Shown here in pieces: positions 1-5,304 of a stretch of 5,304 nucleotides of DNA. Each line of letters begins with the position of its first letter. Position 1 is the first letter of the stretch. Origin of the DNA: an uncultured Pedobacter sp. Its GTDB lineage: Bacteria; Bacteroidota; Bacteroidia; Sphingobacteriales; Sphingobacteriaceae. Both the position numbers and the translations under genes were made by a program. The notes below the pieces were generated by a model. That model saw only the letters and a program-made list of their open reading frames with translations, searched no databases and had not been told where the DNA came from. Location: positions 1-5,304 of the forward strand of contig CALLKE010000190.1 of assembly GCA_938008555.1 (NCBI GenBank), given 5' to 3'.

Positions 1-31
1 GCATACTTTTTTATCCCTGAAAAGAGTCATC

Positions 32-60
32 ATACATTTAGATACACTACCTAAATGTGT
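32..60 (-). repeat. Inverted repeat at the prs stop codon
   Basis: ACATTTAG (34-41) and CTAAATGT (51-58) are perfect 8-bp complements around a 9-nt loop. The stem can be lengthened by one G·U and one A-U pair to 32 and 60, touching the prs stop codon (60-62). In the minus-strand transcript the stem is followed only by a short CUUUUC several bases later, not by a real U-tract. It therefore looks more like a 3'-end stability or processing hairpin, or a weak terminator, than a canonical intrinsic terminator. The 31 bases left of it hold no decidable gene. Confidence 0.5.
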
Positions 61-1004
61 TAATCTACTTTAAATAGATCACTAATAGAGCCATGTTCAC
101 TTACGTTGGTAATAGCCCTAGCAAATAAATCGGCCGAAGATAACACTTTTATTTTAGAGTTGCTGTATTTCAGTGGAATAGTGTCTGTTACGATTAGTTC
201 TTCTAGGACAGAATTTTCAATGGTTGCGTAAGCATCTCCTGATAGAACAGGGTGTGTACATACAGCGCGTACACTAGCTGCACCATTTTCCATAATGAGC
301 GCTGCTGCTTTTGCCAGCGTTCTTGCAGTATCACAGATGTCGTCAATCAATACAATGTCTTGTCCTGTTACGTCACCAATGATCGACATGGATTCGATTT
401 CGTTTGCTCTCTTTCTACGCTTATCACAAATAATTACTTCTGCATTAAAGAATTGAGCAAATGTTCTAGCTCGGTACGATCCACCCATATCAGGTGAAGC
501 GATTGTTAGATTGGGTAAGTTCAATGCTTTGATATATGGAACAAAGATCACTGATGCATCTAAATGGTCCACAGGAATATCAAAAAATCCCTGTATCTGA
601 GCCGCATGTAAATCCATGGTCATAATTCGGTGCGCACCTGCTGCAGTGATCAAATTAGCAATCAGTTTTGCGCTGATAGCTACCCGAGGCTTATCTTTTC
701 TGTCTTGTCGAGCTAATCCAAAGTAAGGGATTACAACTGTGATGTAATGTGCTGATGCTCGTTTGGCTGCATCAGTCATCATTAATAGCTCGATTAAGTT
801 ATCATTTGGTTGATTGGTGGACTGTATTAAAAAAACATCGCATCCGCGAACTGTTTCATTATAAAAAGGTTGAATCTCACCATCACTAAATCTGGAAACG
901 CGAAGATCACCCAGTTTTTTCCCATAGGACCGGGCAATTTTATCAGCTAAATCGACAGTGCCAGACCCTGAGAATAATTTAACCGGATTAAATGAAAGAG
1001 GCAT
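60..1004 (-). CDS. prs: Ribose-phosphate pyrophosphokinase (PRPP synthetase)
   Basis: This cytosolic enzyme transfers pyrophosphate from ATP to ribose 5-phosphate to make PRPP, the precursor for purines, pyrimidines, histidine, tryptophan and NAD. The 314-residue length is normal for class I enzymes. Visible motifs are FSDGE (39-43), the ATP-binding stretch PYFGLARQDRK (93-103), MDLHAAQIQGFFD with the catalytic-region histidine (130-142), the flexible-loop DKRRKRAN (194-201) with its conserved Lys and Arg, and the ribose-5-phosphate loop IDDICDTARTL (220-230). That loop is odd: family members normally read DTAGT or DTGGT, but residue 228 here is Arg (AGA, complement of 321-323). The rest of the protein is intact, so it is not an obvious pseudogene. 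The ATG at 1004 is preceded by an A-rich leader without a Shine-Dalgarno site, as usual in Bacteroidota. The gene lies 124 bp downstream of tRNA-Gln on the same strand and may share its promoter. Confidence 0.96.
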   Translation of the reverse strand: MPLSFNPVKLFSGSGTVDLADKIARSYGKKLGDLRVSRFSDGEIQPFYNETVRGCDVFLIQSTNQPNDNLIELLMMTDAAKRASAHYITVVIPYFGLARQDRKDKPRVAISAKLIANLITAAGAHRIMTMDLHAAQIQGFFDIPVDHLDASVIFVPYIKALNLPNLTIASPDMGGSYRARTFAQFFNAEVIICDKRRKRANEIESMSIIGDVTGQDIVLIDDICDTARTLAKAAALIMENGAASVRAVCTHPVLSGDAYATIENSVLEELIVTDTIPLKYSNSKIKVLSSADLFARAITNVSEHGSISDLFKVD

Positions 1005-1128
1005 TTTAGGTTTAAAATTTGGGGTTTATGATTATGGTTCTAACCCACCAGGGTTCTCAAATTAAAAAGATTGCAACGCTGGCCTACTTACATTATGGAC
1101 TAAAAAGAAAATTTTTGTGGATTTTTTG

Positions 1129-1199
1129 TTGCCCGACCAGGATTCGAACCTAGACAAACTGGACCAAAACCAGTTGTACTACCTTTATACTATCGGGCA
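1129..1199 (-). tRNA. tRNA-Gln (anticodon TTG)
   Basis: Read on the minus strand, a full cloverleaf of 71 nt folds. The acceptor stem is TGCCCGA/TCGGGCA (7 bp), followed by TA at positions 8-9. The D arm is GTAT...GTAC. The anticodon stem is ACTGG/CCAGT with loop TTTTGGT, giving anticodon TTG (reads CAA, and CAG by wobble), so the charged amino acid is Gln. The variable loop is 4 nt, the T arm is CTAGG/CCTGG with loop TTCGAAT, and the discriminator base is A. The next bases are CAA, so CCA is not encoded and must be added by CCA-adding enzyme, as is common in Bacteroidota. An almost ideal promoter lies upstream. Confidence 0.95.
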
Positions 1200-1240
1200 A
1201 TTCAGAGAATCGAAAAAAAACTCGATTTCGAAAGAGATTG

Positions 1241-1272
1241 CAAATATAGATGCTTAGGACAATAACTGCAAA
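1241..1272 (-). promoter_or_regulatory. Bacteroidota-type promoter for tRNA-Gln (and perhaps prs)
   Basis: On the minus strand, TTTG (1272-1269) is followed after exactly 20 nt by TATATTTG (1248-1241). This matches the Bacteroidota primary sigma-factor consensus TTTG-N19-21-TAnnTTTG with no mismatch. Transcription would start near 1234, leaving a leader of about 35 nt for RNase P to remove before the tRNA 5' end at 1199. No comparable site lies between the tRNA and prs; the best there is TTAATTTG (1065-1058), which has one mismatch and no -33 box at the right spacing. Confidence 0.8.
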
Positions 1273-1352
1273 TTCATTTTAAATTTTTATTAAAAGGTAA
1301 TATCGATACAGGATGTTAAATAATATTAAACAAGGTGTTATGCCTGAATATG

Positions 1353-1375
1353 TAGTGATAAATTCACTATTTTCG
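1353..1375 (+). promoter_or_regulatory. Weak candidate promoter with overlapping inverted repeat, upstream of the DUF2723 gene
   Basis: TATTTTCG (1368-1375) differs from the TAnnTTTG -7 consensus at one base and would place the start of transcription about 24 nt before the ATG at 1405. No good -33 TTTG lies 19-21 nt upstream. The left half of this -7 element overlaps the inverted repeat TAGTGA-N5-TCACTA (1353-1358 and 1364-1369), a shape that could be a small operator. Both signals are short and could arise by chance in AT-rich DNA. Confidence 0.3.
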
Positions 1376-1404
1376 GCGTCAATTTTAGCATCAAACACTA
1401 CGTT

Positions 1405-4400
1405 ATGAACTACACAAAGATCAATAATATTTTAGGCTGGCTTAGCTTTATAATCGCTTCGGCTGTTTATATCTTAACGCTGGAGCCAACGGCTAGTTTT
1501 TGGGACTGTGGCGAGTTCATTTCAGCAGCCTACAAGCTGCAGGTTGTCCATCAGCCAGGGGCTCCATTGTTTTTGATGATCCAGAAAATGTTTTCACTAC
1601 TGGCCATGGGAAATATCCATCAGATAGCCTATTGGATGAATGTGGGTTCAGCTTTATCAAGTGGTGCTACTATTCTCTTTTTATTTTGGACAATTACCAT
1701 GCTGGTAAAAAAGGTTGTTTGGAAGCCGGGTGAAGCATTAACATATAGTAAGTTGATCATCGTGATGGGATCTGGACTTGTTGGTGCTTTAGCTTATGCT
1801 TTTTCCGATTCGTTTTGGTTTTCGGCAGTTGAGTCCGAGGTTTATGCGATGTCCTCCCTGTGTACAGCCATTGTTTTTTGGGCAATGCTAAAATGGGATG
1901 CGCATGCCGATGAGCCTAGTGCTGATAAATGGCTGATTTTTATTGCTTACATCATGGGGCTTTCTATTGGGGTTCACTTATTAAATTTATTGGCTATTCC
2001 AGCGATTGCTCTTCTATATTATTTCCGCAGAACAAAGAAAATAACAAATCGTGGGACGGTTTTGGCTTTGTTTGCAGGTATCATGATTTTAGCACTTATA
2101 CAATATGGAATTGTTCAATACCTGATCAAGTTCGCAGCATACTCCGACCTCTTGTTTGTAAATACGCTTGGACTAGGTTTTGGAACTGGTGTAACGCTCT
2201 TTATTTTCTTACTAATTGTTTCATTAGCATCTGGTATACTTTATACGTTGAATGAAAAACGTATCCTACTCCTTATTGCCGTCATGTCTTTTTTGCTTTT
2301 AATGACTATTGGTGGGGGCATCGGCGGGCTCATTGTTGGGCTAGTCCTTTTAGCCATTTTGGAATATGTTATCAAGATTCGTAAAAATATGCGCGTGCTT
2401 AACATGGCGCTGATTAGTACTGTATTTATCATTTTCGGCTACTGCTCATTTACGATGATTGTGATACGGGCAAAAGCCAATACTAGTTTAAATAATAGTG
2501 CCCCAGATAATGCATTTTCTTTGTTAGGTTATGTCAATCGGGAACAATATGGTGATCGTCCATTACTTTACGGGCAATATTTTGATTCGAAGCCTATTGA
2601 TAGCAAAGAGGGTGACTACATTTACCGTAAGGGAAAGGAGAAATATGAAATAGCGGGTCGTAAGTACGAGCGTGTATATGATCGTTATACTTTTTTCCCC
2701 AGAATGTATAGCGATGATCCTAGTCATGTAAACTATTATCGCGATTGGATGAAATTGGGAGAAACTCAATCGCCAAGTTTTATTGATAATGTAGGCTTCT
2801 TTTTGAGCTATCAATCAGGTTTTATGTATGCGCGTTACTTTGCGTGGAATTTTATAGGACGGCAAAGTGATGAAAAAGGGGATGGTGATAATATACACGG
2901 TAACTGGATCAGCGGCATCAAATTTATTGATCAATTGCACTTAGGTCCTCAGGATCATCTACCAGAAAGCATCACTAAAAACAAAGGATATAATCGTTTT
3001 TATTTTCTTCCCTTTATTTTAGGATTGATTGGACTGGTATGGCATTTCAAGCGCAGCCGACAAGATGCTAGCATCGTTGGGCTACTTTTCTTTTTCACAG
3101 GTATTGCCATTGTTCTCTATCTCAATCCAACACCATTACAACCTCGAGAACGTGATTATGCTTACTCAGGCTCATTTTATGCATTTGCTATCTGGATTGG
3201 ATTGGGAGTTGCTGGTTTGGCAGAAATAATCCAAAAAAAGATTGATCCTGCTAAAAGTGCAGTTTTAGCCACATTAATTGGATTGCTTGCTGCACCCATT
3301 GTGTTAGCAAAAGATGAGTGGAATGATCATGATCGCTCTACTAAGTTTACCACTCGAGATGTTGCTATTGATTATTTGGAATCATGTGCTCCTAATGCCA
3401 TTCTGTTTACTTATGGTGATAATGATACTTATCCATTGTGGTACGCGCAGGAAGTTGAAAATGTACGCCCTGATGTGCGTGTGGTGAATTTAAGCTTGTT
3501 GGGTACCGATTGGTACATTCGTCAGCTGAAAGGAAAAGTAAATGAATCAGCCCCATTGCCTATTACGATGCCTGATGAAAAATATGTTCAGGGTGTTCGA
3601 GATGTGTTAGGTTATCAAGATTATCATGTTGAAGGGTATACCGAGCTGAAAAATTTATTTGATATTCTCACCTCGGATCATTCAGAGGATAAGATTTCTT
3701 ATCAAGATGGATCAGAAGAAAACTTTCTCCCAACTAAAAACATGAAGATTACAGTTAATCCCAATGAAATACTCGCAACGAAGACATTAAGTGCTATACA
3801 AAAAGATCAAATGGTTCCCGCGTTGGAGTGGAAATACAACAAAAACTATGTCTCCAAATCTGAGCTAGCCATGTTTGATATTTTAGCACATAATAATTGG
3901 AAACGACCCATTTATTTTGCGATCACGGTTCCTTCGGATAATTACATCGGCTTAGATAGATATCTATATAATGAAGGATTTGCCTATCGCTTACTACCCC
4001 TAAAAAATGATATACCAGACTCGCTTTGGAGACGCTCAGATCTGACGAATACTTCTGTGATGTATGATAATATGATGAACAAATTCAAATGGGGTAATAT
4101 CAAAAATGCACGATATCTAGATCCAGAATCATTGAGAATGGTTTTTACAATCGTTAACAACTTTAATATCCTGGCTGAAAATTTATATAAAGAAGGACGT
4201 ATCGAAGAAGCGAGAAAAGCATTAAATAAATGTATTGAAGTTACCCCTGATAAAATTTACTCACTCAATTTTAGTATTCGCAGGTATTCGATGGCAGAGC
4301 TCTTTTATAAGCTCAAGGAAGTGAAACAGGCCAACAAAATTGTTGAGAGTACGGCAAATTTTGTAGAAGATGAGCTAAATTTCCTGTATTCCATGTCTAA

Positions 4401-4557
4401 AGATAACCCCAGCCTAAATGCTCGAGACATACAAATGGGTATGTCAATACTTAATGAGCTAGCTAGACTAACGGCTGATTATGGTCAAACTAGTTTAAAT
4501 CATGCGATAGAAGCTAAGTTTAAAGATCTTGAAAACAAGTTTATGTCTCTGAGGTAA
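1405..4557 (+). CDS. DUF2723/TMEM260-family membrane protein, probable GT-C-type glycosyltransferase
   Basis: This is a 1050-residue polytopic inner-membrane protein. About eleven hydrophobic segments lie between residues 8 and 355, then a soluble region (about 356-530), about four more segments (532-634) and a soluble C-terminal part of about 410 residues. Family hallmarks are FWDCGEF (32-38) just after the first membrane segment, HQPGAP (49-54), VESEVYAM (142-149), PLQPRERDYAYSGSFYAF (577-594) and FTYGDNDTYPLWYAQE (668-683). The acidic first-loop motif is placed like the catalytic Asp/Glu of GT-C glycosyltransferases. Human TMEM260, in the same family, is a protein O-mannosyltransferase. 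A lipid-linked-sugar transferase acting on exported proteins is therefore a reasonable inference, but the bacterial substrate is not known from this sequence. Residues about 922-990 form two TPR-like helical pairs. ATG 1405 is the first in-frame start after an in-frame stop at 1345. No other gene is co-directional within a short distance, so it appears monocistronic. Confidence 0.9.
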   Translation: MNYTKINNILGWLSFIIASAVYILTLEPTASFWDCGEFISAAYKLQVVHQPGAPLFLMIQKMFSLLAMGNIHQIAYWMNVGSALSSGATILFLFWTITMLVKKVVWKPGEALTYSKLIIVMGSGLVGALAYAFSDSFWFSAVESEVYAMSSLCTAIVFWAMLKWDAHADEPSADKWLIFIAYIMGLSIGVHLLNLLAIPAIALLYYFRRTKKITNRGTVLALFAGIMILALIQYGIVQYLIKFAAYSDLLFVNTLGLGFGTGVTLFIFLLIVSLASGILYTLNEKRILLLIAVMSFLLLMTIGGGIGGLIVGLVLLAILEYVIKIRKNMRVLNMALISTVFIIFGYCSFTMIVIRAKANTSLNNSAPDNAFSLLGYVNREQYGDRPLLYGQYFDSKPIDSKEGDYIYRKGKEKYEIAGRKYERVYDRYTFFPRMYSDDPSHVNYYRDWMKLGETQSPSFIDNVGFFLSYQSGFMYARYFAWNFIGRQSDEKGDGDNIHGNWISGIKFIDQLHLGPQDHLPESITKNKGYNRFYFLPFILGLIGLVWHFKRSRQDASIVGLLFFFTGIAIVLYLNPTPLQPRERDYAYSGSFYAFAIWIGLGVAGLAEIIQKKIDPAKSAVLATLIGLLAAPIVLAKDEWNDHDRSTKFTTRDVAIDYLESCAPNAILFTYGDNDTYPLWYAQEVENVRPDVRVVNLSLLGTDWYIRQLKGKVNESAPLPITMPDEKYVQGVRDVLGYQDYHVEGYTELKNLFDILTSDHSEDKISYQDGSEENFLPTKNMKITVNPNEILATKTLSAIQKDQMVPALEWKYNKNYVSKSELAMFDILAHNNWKRPIYFAITVPSDNYIGLDRYLYNEGFAYRLLPLKNDIPDSLWRRSDLTNTSVMYDNMMNKFKWGNIKNARYLDPESLRMVFTIVNNFNILAENLYKEGRIEEARKALNKCIEVTPDKIYSLNFSIRRYSMAELFYKLKEVKQANKIVESTANFVEDELNFLYSMSKDNPSLNARDIQMGMSILNELARLTADYGQTSLNHAIEAKFKDLENKFMSLR

Positions 4558-4568
4558 GATGCTCTATT

Positions 4569-4604
4569 CTCTACTTTCACTATTGTGGGGGGGAGTTGTT
4601 TTTT
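4569..4604 (+). terminator. Intrinsic terminator of the DUF2723 gene
   Basis: The pyrimidine-rich arm at 4569-4580 pairs with the G-rich arm at 4585-4595, which contains seven consecutive G (4587-4593), around a TATT loop. The stem has 11 pairs including four G·U wobbles and one bulged A (4573). TTGTTTTTT (4596-4604) follows directly. The hairpin starts 11 bases after the stop codon, the expected place for ending this transcript. Confidence 0.7.
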
Positions 4605-4648
4605 AAGTTTATTTTCTGCTGAAGGATGGCAAAAAATGTTTAATGTGT

Positions 4649-4671
4649 GAGTAGATTGTATCAGTCTACTC
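4649..4671 (+). repeat. Strong inverted repeat (hairpin without U-tract)
   Basis: GAGTAGATTG (4649-4658) pairs with CAGTCTACTC (4662-4671) across a 3-nt TAT loop, giving ten pairs with one T·G wobble. It is followed by TTCGTATGC, so it is not an intrinsic terminator on the plus strand. It sits between two terminators and could be a structural element of a small RNA, a backup 3'-end element or a protein-binding site. Confidence 0.6.
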
Positions 4672-4707
4672 TTCGTATGCTAGGTACTCAATTGCTAGAT
4701 CTCAATC

Positions 4708-4742
4708 AGCTAAGTAGTATATTACTTAGCTTTTGTCGTTTT
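4708..4742 (+). terminator. Second intrinsic terminator in the intergenic region
   Basis: AGCTAAGTA (4708-4716) is perfectly complementary to TACTTAGCT (4723-4731). An inner G·T pair closes a TATA loop. The stem is followed by a T-rich tail, TTTTGTCGTTTT (4731-4742). This is a good plus-strand Rho-independent terminator shape. It is about 100 bp downstream of the first terminator, so it is either a backup for the DUF2723 transcript or the 3' end of a separate short RNA. Confidence 0.7.
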
Positions 4743-4768
4743 ATCTTCTCAGAGGTATTTACAGTGCT

Positions 4769-4800
4769 TTTTATAGCTAGTCAGTAAAATATTATTTTTG
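4769..4800 (+). promoter_or_regulatory. Candidate distal promoter for the 4887 gene
   Basis: TATTTTTG (4793-4800) is an exact TAnnTTTG match. TTTT (4769-4772), three of four bases of the -33 box, lies 20 nt upstream. A transcript from here would start near 4806 and carry about an 80-nt leader containing the two overlapping inverted repeats at 4823-4850. The DNA is very AT-rich, so a chance match is possible. Confidence 0.4.
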
Positions 4801-4822
4801 ATTCTCGTATCGTAAAAGATAA

Positions 4823-4850
4823 TTGTAGGTTTAGCTACAAGACAGCTTGT
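4823..4850 (+). repeat. Two overlapping, mutually exclusive inverted repeats
   Basis: TTGTAG (4823-4828) pairs with CTACAA (4835-4840) around a 6-nt loop. ACAAG (4837-4841) pairs with CTTGT (4846-4850) around ACAG. The two share bases 4837-4840, so only one can form at a time. The second is followed by TTTTATATTTG (4850-4860), resembling a weak terminator. In a transcript from the distal promoter they could form an attenuator-like switch. They could equally be chance features in short-stem range. Confidence 0.35.
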
Positions 4851-4860
4851 TTTATATTTG
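4830..4860 (+). promoter_or_regulatory. Candidate proximal promoter for the 4887 gene
   Basis: TATATTTG (4853-4860) matches the TAnnTTTG -7 consensus exactly and is identical to the -7 box of the tRNA-Gln promoter. The -33 region has only TTTA (4830-4833) at 19 nt, three of four bases. Transcription would begin near 4867, about 20 nt before the ATG at 4887. Confidence 0.55.
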
Positions 4861-4886
4861 GGTTATACTCGCTAAAACAAATTATT

Positions 4887-5304
4887 ATGAGTAAAACATT
4901 TATTAGTTTATTGATAGTGATTTCCTTGGTATTATTCAAAAGTGAAGAAATATATGCCCAACGCCCAGCCGTAGGGCAAAGACCTTCTTTCTCGAGACAG
5001 CCAAGTCCAGCTGTAATGTATGTAGCCCCGAGGCCACCTGTGACGGTCTTTGCACATCCAAGGCCACCTGTTATGTATAAAGCACCAAATTCTGTGACTG
5101 TTGTAGTAGCTCCCAGTCAGACAACACATATGCTATTTAGGCGAGAAGGGGTGCCCATGTATGGCACAACAATGCTTCTTAATACACATCGCGGTTATCA
5201 GCCCATAGGTGCAGTATTGCTTTTTGTGATACCTGGTGATACGAGTAACATTGAAGTGAGACAAGCAGTAGATACTGGCGAAATTATCATTCGAAATGAG
5301 TACC
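4887..5304 (+). CDS. Secreted proline-rich protein of unknown function (3' end outside window)
   Basis: The reading frame from ATG 4887 stays open to the right edge (139 full codons), so the gene is truncated by the window. I do not recognise the family. Residues 1-24 look like a Sec signal peptide: Lys at 3, a hydrophobic core (about 5-17) and a probable signal peptidase I cleavage after IYA, before Gln25. There is no lipobox cysteine. Residues 25-80 are rich in Pro, Arg and Val and contain two imperfect units, VMYVAPRPPVTVFAHPRPP (43-61) and VMYKAPNSVTVVVAPSQTT (62-80). The part beyond residue 81 (MLFRREGVPMYGTTMLLN...) reads like the start of a folded domain, with GYQPIGAVLLFVIPGD at 103-118. 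The A-rich leader AAAACAAATTATT precedes the start, and exact -7 matches lie upstream. The protein is probably periplasmic, surface-attached or secreted. Confidence 0.8.
   Translation, partial: MSKTFISLLIVISLVLFKSEEIYAQRPAVGQRPSFSRQPSPAVMYVAPRPPVTVFAHPRPPVMYKAPNSVTVVVAPSQTTHMLFRREGVPMYGTTMLLNTHRGYQPIGAVLLFVIPGDTSNIEVRQAVDTGEIIIRNEY

Larger units (their letters stand above)
4558..4886. other. Intergenic region rich in hairpins, no protein gene
   Basis: These 329 bases between the DUF2723 gene and the next gene contain no ORF worth calling; the only plus-strand start I saw, ATG at 4626, stops after five codons. They hold in order a terminator hairpin (4569-4604), a strong hairpin without a U-tract (4649-4671), a second terminator (4708-4742), a possible promoter (4769-4800), two overlapping small inverted repeats (4823-4850) and a second possible promoter ending at 4860. 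The stretch 4605-4742 could be a small RNA gene, but no good promoter for it was seen. Confidence 0.7.

Noticed and set aside
252..497. Plus-strand open frame of 81 codons inside prs
   Set aside because: It is antisense to the clearly coding prs gene, is Cys/Ser-rich without any recognisable motif, and has no independent start signals.
1042..1055. AACCC-ACCA-GGGTT hairpin between tRNA-Gln and prs
   Set aside because: As a terminator it fails: the stem has only five pairs and no U-tract follows on either strand. A partner GGTT-CT-AACC overlap was also seen but is too short to call an RNA switch.
1208..1227. AATCGA/TCGATT inverted repeat just upstream of the tRNA
   Set aside because: Six pairs with an 8-nt A-rich loop inside the tRNA leader. 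It may assist 5' processing but cannot be told from chance.
1500..2255. Plus-strand open frames at 1500-1733 and 1929-2255 in another phase of the large gene
   Set aside because: They lie wholly within the DUF2723 gene, whose frame carries the conserved motifs. Their translations are Trp/Cys/Phe-rich, as expected of off-frame readings of membrane-segment codons.
2241..2814. Minus-strand open frames at 2241-2432 and 2563-2814
   Set aside because: They are antisense to the DUF2723 gene, have no family motifs and no promoter.
3029..3229. Plus-strand open frame of 66 codons in a shifted phase
   Set aside because: It overlaps the conserved PLQPRERDYAYSG region of the real frame, so a second gene here is very unlikely.
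4932..5129. Minus-strand open frame of 65 codons
   Set aside because: It is the complement of the repeat-bearing secreted-protein gene, which has a signal peptide, A-rich leader and promoter. The antisense translation is Trp/Arg/His-rich with no motif.

Overview
The window looks like a piece of a low-GC Bacteroidota chromosome, probably Sphingobacteriales-like. Three things point this way. The promoter-like sites fit the Bacteroidota consensus (TTTG near -33, TAnnTTTG near -7) and the start codons have A-rich leaders rather than Shine-Dalgarno sites. The tRNA gene does not encode its CCA end. The two complete proteins resemble, from memory, Bacteroidota homologues. The family-level placement is inference without a database search.

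Layout. On the minus strand, reading leftward, a strong promoter (1241-1272) precedes a tRNA-Gln(TTG) gene (1129-1199), followed 124 bp later by prs, ribose-phosphate pyrophosphokinase (60-1004). prs ends in a hairpin-forming inverted repeat. No convincing promoter or terminator lies between the tRNA and prs, so they may be co-transcribed. Diverging on the plus strand is one large gene (1405-4557) for a 1050-residue polytopic membrane protein of the DUF2723/TMEM260 family, a probable GT-C-type glycosyltransferase. It is followed 11 bp after its stop codon by an intrinsic terminator. A 329-bp gap (4558-4886) holds two more hairpins, one of them a good second terminator, and candidate promoters for the next gene. 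A secreted, proline-rich protein of unknown function begins at 4887 and runs off the right edge.

The genes do not form an obvious pathway. prs supplies PRPP for nucleotide, histidine, tryptophan and NAD synthesis. The DUF2723 protein most likely acts on envelope or secreted proteins at the inner membrane. The last gene encodes an envelope or exported protein with its own promoter.

I found no mobile element, CRISPR array or defence system. The most notable observations are an arginine in place of the almost invariant glycine in the ribose-phosphate loop of prs (DTART instead of DTAGT), and the hairpin-rich 4558-4886 gap, which could encode a small RNA and/or a regulated leader.
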